This document shows, one piece after another, positions 18,368 to 26,394 of a DNA stretch of 38,051 bases (its first letter is position 1; each line of letters begins with the position of its first letter). A program made the position numbers and the translations under genes. Location: contig RECD01000190.1 of the NCBI GenBank assembly GCA_007694185.1, forward strand, positions 1 through 38,051. Direction: 5' to 3'. Source of the DNA: Planctomycetaceae bacterium (GTDB lineage Bacteria > Planctomycetota > Planctomycetia > Pirellulales > Pirellulaceae). The notes beneath the pieces are model-generated. The model saw nothing but the letters and a program-made list of their open reading frames with translations, had not been told where the DNA came from and did not search any database.

Positions 18368-19129
18368 TCAGGTCTCGTCAGCCAAGGTTAGTTCGACGCC
18401 CGCGGTTTGCAGGCGATTTTGCCAATCCGTTGTCAATCGTTTATCTGTGATCACGCCGTCGACTTCGCCCAACCCACACAATCGCGACAAGCTGGCTCGT
18501 CCGAACTTGCTGCTGTCGGCCACGATGCAGTTCACCGCCGCGATCCGCGACATCATCCGCTCGGTCTCGACCAGCAACAGGTTGCTGTTGTAGTAGCCCT
18601 CGGCGTCGACCCCGGCGACCGACAGGAAGGCCCGGTCGACCCGCAGCGATGACAACAAGCTGTCGGCCATCGGGCCGATCGTCACCCCCGTGCGGTGGTC
18701 GACGTTGCCGCCGATCAGCACCAACTCGATGTTGCTGCAACCGCTCAACAGGTTCGCCACCGGCAGGCTGTTGGTCACCACCTGGAGCCGGCGGATGACC
18801 AGTTGCCGAGCGATCTCGTAGGTCGTGCTGCCGCCGTCCAGCAGTACCGTCTCGCCATCATGAATCTGAGCCGCAGCCGCGACGGCGATGCCCCGTTTCT
18901 GGGCGGCGCTGTGGTCGCCACGCGAATCGAAGACCCGCATCTTGTCGGCCGAGCCGGTCCAAAAGACGCCGCCATGCGTCCGCTTGGCCTCACCGAGCCG
19001 TTCCAGCAAATCGACGTCGCGTCGGACCGTCGATTCGCTGACCGACAGCGAATCGGCCAATTCGGCCAGCGACGCGAATCCTCGCGTTTGTACGATTCGT
19101 CGCAATTCCCCGCGACGCTGTTCACTCAC
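18368..19129 (-). CDS. DeoR/GlpR-family transcriptional regulator of the BMC operon
   Basis: A 253-aa sugar-responsive regulator. The N-terminal winged helix-turn-helix ([36 protein letters not shown], then KRTHGGVFW) is typical DeoR. The C-terminal DeoRC domain has [15 protein letters not shown] near residues 95-110, [30 protein letters not shown] and FLSVAGVD. It would bind a phosphorylated sugar or pathway intermediate and control the operon it heads. Both candidate starts are weak. GTG 19129 is chosen because it begins directly with SEQRR, the usual DeoR N-terminus; TTG 19138 is the alternative. A candidate promoter and inverted repeat lie just upstream. Confidence 0.93.
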   Translation of the reverse strand: MSEQRRGELRRIVQTRGFASLAELADSLSVSESTVRRDVDLLERLGEAKRTHGGVFWTGSADKMRVFDSRGDHSAAQKRGIAVAAAAQIHDGETVLLDGGSTTYEIARQLVIRRLQVVTNSLPVANLLSGCSNIELVLIGGNVDHRTGVTIGPMADSLLSSLRVDRAFLSVAGVDAEGYYNSNLLLVETERMMSRIAAVNCIVADSSKFGRASLSRLCGLGEVDGVITDKRLTTDWQNRLQTAGVELTLADET

Positions 19130-19169
19130 GGCAATCAACTAAACGATCAACTGGAGAAGGAAATCTTTC

Positions 19170-19183
19170 ATCACATGACTGAT
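19170..19183. promoter_or_regulatory. Possible operator overlapping the BMC promoter
   Basis: ATCA-N6-TGAT is a small inverted repeat that overlaps the proposed -10 and start point of the regulator gene. The position would suit repression by the DeoR protein itself. The repeat is short and may be chance. Confidence 0.25.
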
Positions 19184-19209
19184 TATTGCCAAAAAAACCG
19201 AAAACGCAA
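19182..19209 (-). promoter_or_regulatory. Candidate promoter of the BMC operon
   Basis: On the minus strand TTGCGT (19209-19204), a 16-base spacer containing a T-tract, and AATAAT (19187-19182) resemble a sigma-70 promoter. The -10 matches five of six. It would give a leader of about 45 bases before the regulator start. It is the only good promoter seen upstream of the block. Confidence 0.45.
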
Positions 19210-19229
19210 GTAGACTCGCCGCAGATTTC

Positions 19230-19808
19230 CTATTTTGAATGGCCGGATGAGCGTTGTTCAGTGTTCGCCGCCCGGCCTCTTGCAAGGTGTCGACGGCCGA
19301 ACCAATCGCCGAGGATGCAGATCAGCCAGATTGGGAATAGGATCGAGGCGGCGTGGAGCCCGAACCGCAGCAAAGCGATCGGTAGGAGCGGGTAACCGGA
19401 ATCAAAGAGGTTCCGAAATGCCAGCCCGAACCAGATCGCGAACGCGAGAGACGAGATCGCCGGCAGGACCTGAGGCCAGGCGGTACGAAGCCAGCGGCCC
19501 ACCCCGAGCGAGATCAGCAGCGGCCACCAAGCGACGAAGGCCGGCACCAACAGGATGCCGAGGGCCCGCACCCAAAATCGGTCGTCCGCAGCGACCGCTT
19601 CGCCGAACGAACTCGTTCCCGCGAGCCCCCGGATCGCCAGCGCGAGCGTAGTCGGAAACCCCAACAGGACCAGGCCGCCGGATACCCACAGGCCGTATCG
19701 ACAGGCTCGGTTCGGCGTGTCGCGATCATCCGAAGCCTGATAGCCGGTTTCCGCCGGTAGCTCCCTGCTCGCGACGTAGGGATTGCTCCGATCGTCGGTC
19801 TTCGTCAC
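19230..19808 (-). CDS. Hypothetical four-helix membrane protein
   Basis: A 192-aa integral membrane protein I cannot assign to a family. A polar N-terminus of about 35 residues contains SNPYVAS, an 'NPY' element often seen at the start of planctomycete membrane proteins. Four hydrophobic stretches follow: YGLWVSGGLVLLGFPTTLAL, then ALGILLVPAFVAWWPLLISL, then VLPAISSLAFAIWFGLAF, and a last one near ALLRFGLHAASILFPIWLIC. The tail is basic and polar. The start is GTG 19808; no ATG in frame is better. It lies between the BMC block and the ABC permease on the same strand but with gaps of about 90 bases on both sides, so co-transcription is uncertain. Confidence 0.75.
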   Translation of the reverse strand: MTKTDDRSNPYVASRELPAETGYQASDDRDTPNRACRYGLWVSGGLVLLGFPTTLALAIRGLAGTSSFGEAVAADDRFWVRALGILLVPAFVAWWPLLISLGVGRWLRTAWPQVLPAISSLAFAIWFGLAFRNLFDSGYPLLPIALLRFGLHAASILFPIWLICILGDWFGRRHLARGRAANTEQRSSGHSK

Positions 19809-19898
19809 CGGTTAAGCATGGATGCGGTTGACCAGGGGCGATGGGTTGCGATCAGCCGGCGATCCGCTCGCCGGATACACACAATCAGGCGGTCACGA

Positions 19899-21272
19899 TC
19901 AGGCCGCCAGATTACGGCTGACGTCGGTCCGGTAGGCGATCGTCGCCGGGAGCAGGCCGGCGAGGGTCGCCAACAGCAAAACCAGCGGCAGGACAAGGAA
20001 CTCGAACTGGCTGACTCGGAAGAACCCGGGCCAGACCCCGGTGTAGCTTTCGATCATGGGGCTGGCGATCAGGATCGCGGCATGAGCCAGCACCCAACCG
20101 GCGATGCTGCCGATGATCGCGATCAGCAAGCTTTCCAACAGGATGATCGACGTCACGGCGTCGCGGCGGGCGCCCAAGGCTCGCATCACGGCGATGTCCC
20201 TGCGTCGATCGTTCATCGAGTTGTAGATCCCGACCAGGATGCTCATCGCGGCGACGACGCAAGTGATCACCGTGACGATGATCAGCGCCGTCCGCAGCGG
20301 TCCGACGATCTCGGTGAGCAGTTTGTGAATCACGCCGACCGGCGCGGCGGCTTGGGCGTCCTTCCCCTCGTTGATCAGGTTCATCAGTTGCGCGCCCCAC
20401 AGGCCGCCGGTGCGGACCAGGATCGAAGTCACTTCGCGCTCGGGGATCGTCAGCGGGCGGATCTCATTCCCGTCCGGATCGATCCCCATCGGGGCGCTGC
20501 CTTGGACCATGTCGTCCGGGTACTGATCGACCGGCTTGGCATGGTTTTCCATCAAATAAAAACCCTCCAGGTTGACGAACGCCGCGCGGTCGCTGGGTGT
20601 GCCGGTGGGGGCCAACACGCCGACGATCTGGAAGGCGTCTCGGTGTCCTTTGCCGTCGGGATCGCCATGGGTGGGAAAGAATTCGTCGCCCACTCCGAGG
20701 TTCAGCGTCGAGGCGACCCGCGAACCGAGCACCGCCTCGAAGTAGCCGTTCTCGGCGTTGTGGGCTTCGAAGTTTCGGCCTTGGCGAAAAGTGAAGGGTT
20801 GATCGACTTCCGGGCCGTGCAGCAGCTTGTCGAAAAAGTCGGTCGTGGTGCCGACGACGCGGTATTGGTCGATGTAATCGCCGAGCGCCAGCGGGATCGC
20901 CAGCCCGCCACCGACGTACCGCGCATACTTGCCGTCGACCTGGCCGAGCGATTCGGAGCCGCCATATCGACGCACCATTTCGGCCCGTTCCTCGGCCGAA
21001 TGGAACTCCATGTAGTCTGTGAACGGCAGGTTCTGGATCGGCTGACTGAGGTAATAAACCGAGTTGAGGGTCAACTGCAGCGGGTCGCCCTTGGGCCCGA
21101 TGACGAGGTTGTAACTGACCGACGAATTGCCGCGGAACGCGTCGGTGATGATCCCGTAGACCGCCAACACCAGGACAACGAGCGCGACGCCGAGGGCGAG
21201 CGACAGCGTGGTCAGGATGCTCGACACGGAGCGGTATCGGAAGTTACGCCAGGCGATTTGTAGGAGCGACAT
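19899..21272 (-). CDS. ABC transporter permease, FtsX/MacB-LolC type
   Basis: A 457-aa permease with four membrane segments arranged as in MacB and FtsX. The first is at about residues 17-43 (SSILTTLSLALGVALVVLVLAVYGII), followed by a large extracytoplasmic domain of about 270 residues. Three helices close the protein: ALIIVTVITCVVAAMSILVG, then SIILLESLLIAIIGSIAGWV, then a last one near EFLVLPLVLLLATLAGLLP. The cytoplasmic loop YNSMNDRRRDIAVMRALGAR is the family signature. It pairs with the ATPase gene 61 bases upstream. Such systems act in lipoprotein release, peptide export or envelope stress rather than uptake; the substrate is unknown. Confidence 0.92.
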   Translation of the reverse strand: MSLLQIAWRNFRYRSVSSILTTLSLALGVALVVLVLAVYGIITDAFRGNSSVSYNLVIGPKGDPLQLTLNSVYYLSQPIQNLPFTDYMEFHSAEERAEMVRRYGGSESLGQVDGKYARYVGGGLAIPLALGDYIDQYRVVGTTTDFFDKLLHGPEVDQPFTFRQGRNFEAHNAENGYFEAVLGSRVASTLNLGVGDEFFPTHGDPDGKGHRDAFQIVGVLAPTGTPSDRAAFVNLEGFYLMENHAKPVDQYPDDMVQGSAPMGIDPDGNEIRPLTIPEREVTSILVRTGGLWGAQLMNLINEGKDAQAAAPVGVIHKLLTEIVGPLRTALIIVTVITCVVAAMSILVGIYNSMNDRRRDIAVMRALGARRDAVTSIILLESLLIAIIGSIAGWVLAHAAILIASPMIESYTGVWPGFFRVSQFEFLVLPLVLLLATLAGLLPATIAYRTDVSRNLAA

Positions 21273-21333
21273 CGGCGGTGTAGCGAGAGTTGGGCGAACG
21301 GAGTGTGGGAAGAAGTCCGGAAAACGGGGGGGA

Positions 21334-22032
21334 TCAGCCGGCGGGGGCTGCCGCGGCGTCGGGGAGTTGACCGAAGACGCGATTGATCTGTTCGAGGCGT
21401 TCGACGCGATCGAACTGGGCCGCCAATTCCATGCTGTGGGTGACCAGCAGCAGGGCGACGTCGTCCTCGCGGCAGCTTTCGCGGATCAGTTCGATCACCG
21501 CTTTGCCGCTGGCCGGGTCGACGTTCGCGGTCGGTTCGTCCGCCAGCAGCAACTTGGGGCGGCTAGCCAGGCTGCGGGCGATCGCGACCCGCTGTTGCTG
21601 GCCGACCGACAGTTGGCTGGGGCGGTAGTGCGCGCGGTCGGCCAGGCCCACCCGTTCCAGCAGCGATTCGGCTCGCCCGATGTCATGCCGGCCGGCGGCA
21701 AAGGACATCCCCAACCGCACGTTTTCCAACGCCGTGAAGCCGGCCAGCAGGTTGAAGGTTTGAAAGACGTAACCTGTGGTCGCGGCACGAAACCGGTCAC
21801 GACCCGATTCGCTCAGCCGCGTGATCTCGGTTCCGGCGATCCGGATCGAGCCGCTGTCGGGGGTCAGCAGCCCGGCGATCAGGTGCAACAGCGTTGTCTT
21901 GCCGCCACCGCTTTGGCCGATCAGGACGGCCTGTTCGCCGGCATCGAGCCTTAGCGTCGCGACGTCGAGGATGTTCAATCGCCCGCCACCGGGCTGATCG
22001 AATGATTTTTTCAGCTCTTGGATTTCCAGCAC
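21334..22032 (-). CDS. ABC transporter ATP-binding protein, LolD/MacB type
   Basis: A 232-aa nucleotide-binding domain that would energise the adjacent FtsX-like permease. Walker A is GQSGGGKTT, the Q-loop region YVFQTFNLLAGFTALENV, the signature LSVGQQQR, Walker B LLLADEPTANVD and the switch LLVTHS. The Q-loop and signature are typical of the LolD/FtsE/MacB group. The frame is open to a TTG at 22095. GTG at 22032, giving MLEIQELKKSFDQ, fits the normal family N-terminus better, but the choice is uncertain because neither has a good ribosome site. Confidence 0.92.
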   Translation of the reverse strand: MLEIQELKKSFDQPGGGRLNILDVATLRLDAGEQAVLIGQSGGGKTTLLHLIAGLLTPDSGSIRIAGTEITRLSESGRDRFRAATTGYVFQTFNLLAGFTALENVRLGMSFAAGRHDIGRAESLLERVGLADRAHYRPSQLSVGQQQRVAIARSLASRPKLLLADEPTANVDPASGKAVIELIRESCREDDVALLLVTHSMELAAQFDRVERLEQINRVFGQLPDAAAAPAG

Positions 22033-22207
22033 GTTGCTCGGCTCGGGTTCGAAGGACGCGATCAGGCGGCAGGGTCGCGGCCGCCGATTGGCCAATCGAT
22101 TAGCTTAGCAGCTTGCCGGTTCGGTCGACATCGTTCGCACCGCCGGTTAAGGTCGCCACGACCCGTTGCCCGGAAATCCTCGTTGTATTTTTGCTACGCC
22201 TGTTCGC

Positions 22208-23536
22208 ATGCCGAAGTTCATTCCCCCCGAACCGTTGGTGATGGTGAGCCGATTGGCCAAATGGCTGATGATCGGGACGGTCGTCGGCGTCATGGCGGGT
22301 GCCGGGTCGGCCGCTTTTTTGGCCGGGTTGTACTGGGCGACCGACACCCGCGAGGCCAACCCGTGGTTGCTGTGGTGGCTGCCGGCAGGTGGGTTGCTGA
22401 TCGGTTGGGGGTATCACCGCTTCGGCCGTGACGTCGAGGGGGGCAACAACCTGTTGCTCGAACGGATCCACCAGCCCGGTGGGGCGGTGCCTTGGCGGAT
22501 GGCCCCGATGATCGCCATCGCGACCGTCGGCACGCATCTGTTCGGCGGCTCGGCTGGTCGCGAAGGGACGGCGGTGCAGATGGGTGGCGGGTTGGCGGAT
22601 GGGATCGCACGGTTGCTACGATTGGGGCCGGCCGATCACCGATTGGTGCTGATCAGCGGGATCAGCGGCGGTTTCGGGGCGGTCTTCGGGACGCCACTGG
22701 CGGGGACCATCTTTGGGCTGGAAGTCCTGTCGGTCGGGCGGATTCGTTACGACGCGTTGATCCCCTGTCTGACCGCGGCTACCGTCGGTGACCTGGTCTG
22801 CCGGGGGCTGGGGATCGAGCATCACGAATACGTCGTCGGGGCGGTCCCCGACGTTACCGCCGGCTGGCTGATGTGGGTCTTGCTGGCGGCGATCGCGTTC
22901 GGGCTCACCGGCCGCGTTTTTGCCGAATTGACTCACTTGATCAGCCGTCAGGTGGCCGGGTACGTCGCCGTCCCCTGGCTGCGGCCGTTCTACGGCGGCA
23001 TGGCCGTGATCGGGCTGACCTACCTCGCCGGCACTCGCGATTACTTGGGGTTGAGCCTGCCGCTGATCGATCGGGCCTTCACCACGAGTGACCTGTTCGT
23101 CGGTGCCTTCGCATGGAAAACCCTGTTCACCTCGGTAACGCTGGGAACGGGGTTCAAGGGTGGCGAAGTGACGCCACTGTTTTGCATCGGGGCAACACTC
23201 GGGCATGCCTTCGCGACTTTGACCGGTCAGCCCTTAGCCACCTTTGCGGCATTGGGCTTTGTCGCCGTTTTCGCCGCCGCGGCGAAGACGCCGTTGGCCT
23301 GCGTGCTGATGGGGATCGAGCTGTTCGGGGCCGAATTGGCCGTCCCGTTGATGTTGGCCTGCGCGATCGGTTTTATCATCTCCGGCCGCCGAGGCATTTA
23401 CGCGTCGCAGCGGCCGGACATGCCGGATACGGCGGACATGCCAGATACGCCCGACAGCCCGAATGCCCCGGATGCTGATTCGGCAGCGCGCATCAGCGGC
23501 AACCCGTGCTCGACGGGCCGGGCTGGTGTCCGGTGA
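22208..23536 (+). CDS. CLC-type antiporter, probably CLC-F (fluoride/proton)
   Basis: A 442-aa CLC-family membrane protein. Its selectivity motifs match the CLC-F branch of fluoride/H+ exchangers rather than chloride CLCs. GREGT (Glu119 as gating glutamate) replaces GREGP, and GFKGGEVTPLF (Glu320-Val321-Thr322) replaces GxFxP. GGNNLLLERIH stands where chloride CLCs have GSGIP. Helices run from about residue 18 to 395, and there are no CBS domains. The tail is a short Pro/Asp/Met-rich repeat. Expected role: exporting cytoplasmic fluoride at the inner membrane. ATG 22208 is preferred to an upstream frame opening at 22166. I could not find a fluoride riboswitch in its leader. It ends 10 bases from the convergent chelatase gene. 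Confidence 0.87.
   Translation: MPKFIPPEPLVMVSRLAKWLMIGTVVGVMAGAGSAAFLAGLYWATDTREANPWLLWWLPAGGLLIGWGYHRFGRDVEGGNNLLLERIHQPGGAVPWRMAPMIAIATVGTHLFGGSAGREGTAVQMGGGLADGIARLLRLGPADHRLVLISGISGGFGAVFGTPLAGTIFGLEVLSVGRIRYDALIPCLTAATVGDLVCRGLGIEHHEYVVGAVPDVTAGWLMWVLLAAIAFGLTGRVFAELTHLISRQVAGYVAVPWLRPFYGGMAVIGLTYLAGTRDYLGLSLPLIDRAFTTSDLFVGAFAWKTLFTSVTLGTGFKGGEVTPLFCIGATLGHAFATLTGQPLATFAALGFVAVFAAAAKTPLACVLMGIELFGAELAVPLMLACAIGFIISGRRGIYASQRPDMPDTADMPDTPDSPNAPDADSAARISGNPCSTGRAGVR
23414..23479 (+). repeat. Short Pro-Asp repeat coding the CLC-F tail
   Basis: Imperfect units of the type CCGGAYATGCCNGATACG encode PDMPDTADMPDTPDSPNAPD, a degenerate repeat in the cytoplasmic tail. It looks like a local slippage expansion of 6-9 bases per unit and is not conserved family sequence. 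Confidence 0.6.
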
Positions 23537-23546
23537 GCGGCCGCGG

Positions 23547-24380
23547 TCAGGTGTTTCGCGAGACTTGCGGATGGGCCGCGTGGGAACCGCCAGCCGCGGC
23601 TTGGCGGATCCGCCGGATCAGCCCGGCGACCACCGCTTGGTCGGGCCCGAGGTAATCGGCGACGTGATATCGGTGCTGCCGGTCGCGGTCTGCCGCTGCG
23701 GCGACCTGTTCCCGGACGGCCTGGTGAATGGCGCCCTGGAACAGCAGGTGCGGCTGGACGATCACGTCCCGAATTTTCGGATCGGCGGTCACTGCGGTTA
23801 GAACCTCCGTCAGCTTCGGATTGGCCATCGCGTAGTAGGCTACGGCGACTTTGCGGACCGGTCGGCGATGGGCGACCGTGGCGGCCAGTACCCGCAGGTC
23901 GGCTTGAGCACAGGGATCGTGACTGCCACGTCCCAAAACGACCACGGCGGTCTGGGCGGGATCCGAGGCGGCTCTCGCGATTCCTTGTTCCCAGCGATCG
24001 GCGACCAGATCGATCAATTCGGGACAGCGCGACAGCGGCCGGGTTTGCAACCAATCGACGCCGGGCGTGGTCGCGGCGCAGCGGGCCAATTCCGCCGGGA
24101 TGTCCGATTTCGCGTGTCCGGCGGCGAACAGCAGCAGCGGTGCCGCGATCACCTGCCGAACGCCGGCTGCTACCAGTTTTTCCCAGGCTTCGGGGATCGT
24201 CGGCGGCTGGAGTTCCAGCAGGCTGATTTCGACCGGCATCGGCGAAAGCGCGGCGGCCAATCGTCGGCCGAGCAGCAGGAACTCTTGGTGCCCTCCGGCG
24301 TCCCGGGTGCCATGGCCGATCAGCAACACGCCGCCGCCGGGGAGGGATTTCAAAAGCTCGGCCGAGGCGGTTGCGGTCAT
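23547..24380 (-). CDS. CbiX/SirB-type sirohydrochlorin chelatase
   Basis: A 277-aa class II chelatase with two related halves. It would insert cobalt or iron into sirohydrochlorin for cobalamin or sirohaem. The first half has LLIGHGTRDAGGHQEF (the metal-binding His in GHGTR) and APLLLFAAGHAKSDIPAEL. The second half begins AVVVLGRGSHDP and has DVIVQPHLLFQGAI; these are the paired motifs of the family, with the His shifted in the second repeat. Cobalt and iron versions cannot be told apart from sequence. No other cobalamin or sirohaem gene is in the window. ATG 24380 is the start. It converges with the CLC gene and is 41 bases downstream of the mutase. Confidence 0.88.
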   Translation of the reverse strand: MTATASAELLKSLPGGGVLLIGHGTRDAGGHQEFLLLGRRLAAALSPMPVEISLLELQPPTIPEAWEKLVAAGVRQVIAAPLLLFAAGHAKSDIPAELARCAATTPGVDWLQTRPLSRCPELIDLVADRWEQGIARAASDPAQTAVVVLGRGSHDPCAQADLRVLAATVAHRRPVRKVAVAYYAMANPKLTEVLTAVTADPKIRDVIVQPHLLFQGAIHQAVREQVAAAADRDRQHRYHVADYLGPDQAVVAGLIRRIRQAAAGGSHAAHPQVSRNT

Positions 24381-24420
24381 GCGGGGCCGAGGATGGCAAG
24401 CGGTTTTGTGGGGATACTGT

Positions 24421-26268
24421 TCAGCCGGTTTTCTTGGCGAGAGCCCGGAGTTCGCTTTCCCAGCCGTCCAGTCGCGCGGTCAAGGTCGCGCGAGCGGCTT
24501 CCAGGTCGGACGACTCTTCGGGCGACAGCCGGGCGAACAGGTAAATTTTGATTTTCGGTTCGGTCCCCGACGGGCGGGCGGCGAAGTAATTGCCGGTTTC
24601 GGAAAAATCCATGATCACCATGTCACCGGTCGGGCCGACCAGCGGGCTGGTCGGGAAGGACTCGGGCGAACCTCCCGGAGTGATCTCCTTGCGAACGCCC
24701 GCCAGGTAGTCTCGGACGGAGGCAACCGGCATGCCGGCCAATTCCCGGACCGGCTCGGCCCGCAGGGCGGTCATCAGCCGCTTCATCGCCGCCATCCCTT
24801 CGCTCCCTTCCATCACCAAATTGATCACCTTTTCCTGGTGATAACCGTGCCGGTGATAGAGTTCGGCCATCCGCTGGTGCAGCGTTTTTCCCTCCGCTTG
24901 TAGTTCGGCCACCAATTCGCTCATCAGCATGCAAGCCAGTGGGCCGTCCTTGTCGCGCACGTAATCGCCCACCAGGTAACCGTGCGATTCCTCGGCGCCG
25001 AACACGAACCGGTCGGGGCCGCAGCGGTCGATCGTCTCGGCGATATTTTTGAAGCCGACCATCAAGTCGCCTTCGCAACGCACCGAGTAGAAATCGGCGA
25101 TGTGGCGGAGCAGTTCGGTCGTGACCAGGGTTTTGACGACGTAATGTTCGGGGGTCAAACTACCTACCGCGGCGCGATGGGACAACACGAAATCGGCCAG
25201 CACCGCGGCGATCTGGTTGCCCGAGAGTGTCGCCCAGGGGCCGGACGGGTCGAGCGTCAGCGGCGCGGCGCAGCCGAGGCGGTCGGCGTCGGGGTCGGTG
25301 GCCAGGATCAGTTGGTGTCCGGCGGACTGTGCGTAGCGGATCGGTTCGTCGAACACCGCCACGTTCTCGGGATTGGCGACGTTCCCGGGGACATTCGGGA
25401 AGTCGGGATTCGGGTCGGCTTGCGGCCCGAACAGTTCGACATCGGTGAACCCGTCACGTTCGAGGACCGGAAGGGTCGCCAACGCGCCGACGCCATGCAG
25501 CGGCGTGAACAGGATTTTCAGTTCGCGTGGCCCGGCGATCGCACACGCCACGACGGCATCGACGTAAGCCGCATCGACCTCGGACGTCACGATCTCGACA
25601 CGTCCGTCGGCCAGCGCTTCGGCGAACGGGACGTGAGCGATTTCCTGACAATCGAGCACCTGATCGATGATCCCGGCATCGTGGGGGGGAAGGACCTGCA
25701 CGCCGCCTCGCCAATAGACCTTGACCGCGTTATCGCTGGGCGGGTTGTGACTGGCGGTGACCATGATCCCGCAGGAGCAATCCTTCAACCGCATCGCGAA
25801 GGAGAGCTGGGGCGTCGCCCGGTAATCATCCAAAAAATAGACGTGAAAGCCGTTGGCCACCAAGATCCCGGCGCACCATTCGGCGAAGTGACGTGAGCGG
25901 TGGCGGGTGTCGTAGGCGATCGCGCAGGACAGGTCCGAATCGCCACAGGTCTGCTTGACGTAGGTCGCCATCCCCTGAGCGCTCTCGCCGATCGTCCGGT
26001 CGTTGATCGCGTTGGAGCCGATCGGGTACATCCGCCCGCGACGACCACCGGTGCCGAACGGGATGATCGTCCAAAAGGCGTCATCGAGCTGCTTCCAACG
26101 TTCGTCGCGGATGTGTTCGAGCACTTGCGGGAGGTACTCGGCGTAGCGGGATTGGGTCAACCAAGCCCGCAGGTTTTCGACCGCCGTTTCACTAAGCGAC
26201 CCGCGGCCCGCCGCCGCGACAATTTGCTCGAGGGCCTGGGAGACTTCGGGCGTTGCGGTTGCGGTCAT
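24421..26268 (-). CDS. Phosphoglucomutase/phosphomannomutase family phosphosugar mutase
   Basis: A 615-aa alpha-D-phosphohexomutase interconverting sugar 1- and 6-phosphates, most likely glucose phosphates. It has the four family signatures in order. TASHNPPSDNAVKVYW carries the phosphoserine, DPDADRLG the magnesium loop, FGAEESHGYLVGDYV the sugar-specificity loop, and RPSGTEPKIKIYL the phosphate loop. Length and the GAEESHG loop resemble the bacterial PgcA-like phosphoglucomutases. A further ATG at 26355 would add a basic Pro-rich extension of 29 residues and cannot be excluded; 26268 gives a conventional N-terminus. It follows moaA on the same strand. Confidence 0.93.
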   Translation of the reverse strand: MTATATPEVSQALEQIVAAAGRGSLSETAVENLRAWLTQSRYAEYLPQVLEHIRDERWKQLDDAFWTIIPFGTGGRRGRMYPIGSNAINDRTIGESAQGMATYVKQTCGDSDLSCAIAYDTRHRSRHFAEWCAGILVANGFHVYFLDDYRATPQLSFAMRLKDCSCGIMVTASHNPPSDNAVKVYWRGGVQVLPPHDAGIIDQVLDCQEIAHVPFAEALADGRVEIVTSEVDAAYVDAVVACAIAGPRELKILFTPLHGVGALATLPVLERDGFTDVELFGPQADPNPDFPNVPGNVANPENVAVFDEPIRYAQSAGHQLILATDPDADRLGCAAPLTLDPSGPWATLSGNQIAAVLADFVLSHRAAVGSLTPEHYVVKTLVTTELLRHIADFYSVRCEGDLMVGFKNIAETIDRCGPDRFVFGAEESHGYLVGDYVRDKDGPLACMLMSELVAELQAEGKTLHQRMAELYHRHGYHQEKVINLVMEGSEGMAAMKRLMTALRAEPVRELAGMPVASVRDYLAGVRKEITPGGSPESFPTSPLVGPTGDMVIMDFSETGNYFAARPSGTEPKIKIYLFARLSPEESSDLEAARATLTARLDGWESELRALAKKTG

Positions 26269-26394
26269 GATCGGTCGTGGGGGCTCGGAGGGGTGATGCT
26301 TGGAAGTGCGGCCCGCTGGTCTCTGTGGCCGGGCCGATTCGGCCTTGGCGGACATCCAGAAGCCGCCGATTCTAGGGGGCGTGGATCGGTACCT

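Noticed and set aside
22100-22207. Possible fluoride riboswitch upstream of the CLC-F gene (GCTACGCCTGTT near the start looks faintly like the 3' end of the motif)
   Set aside because: The invariant 5' stem sequence and the AAC-containing loop are missing, and no pseudoknot partners could be found by eye.
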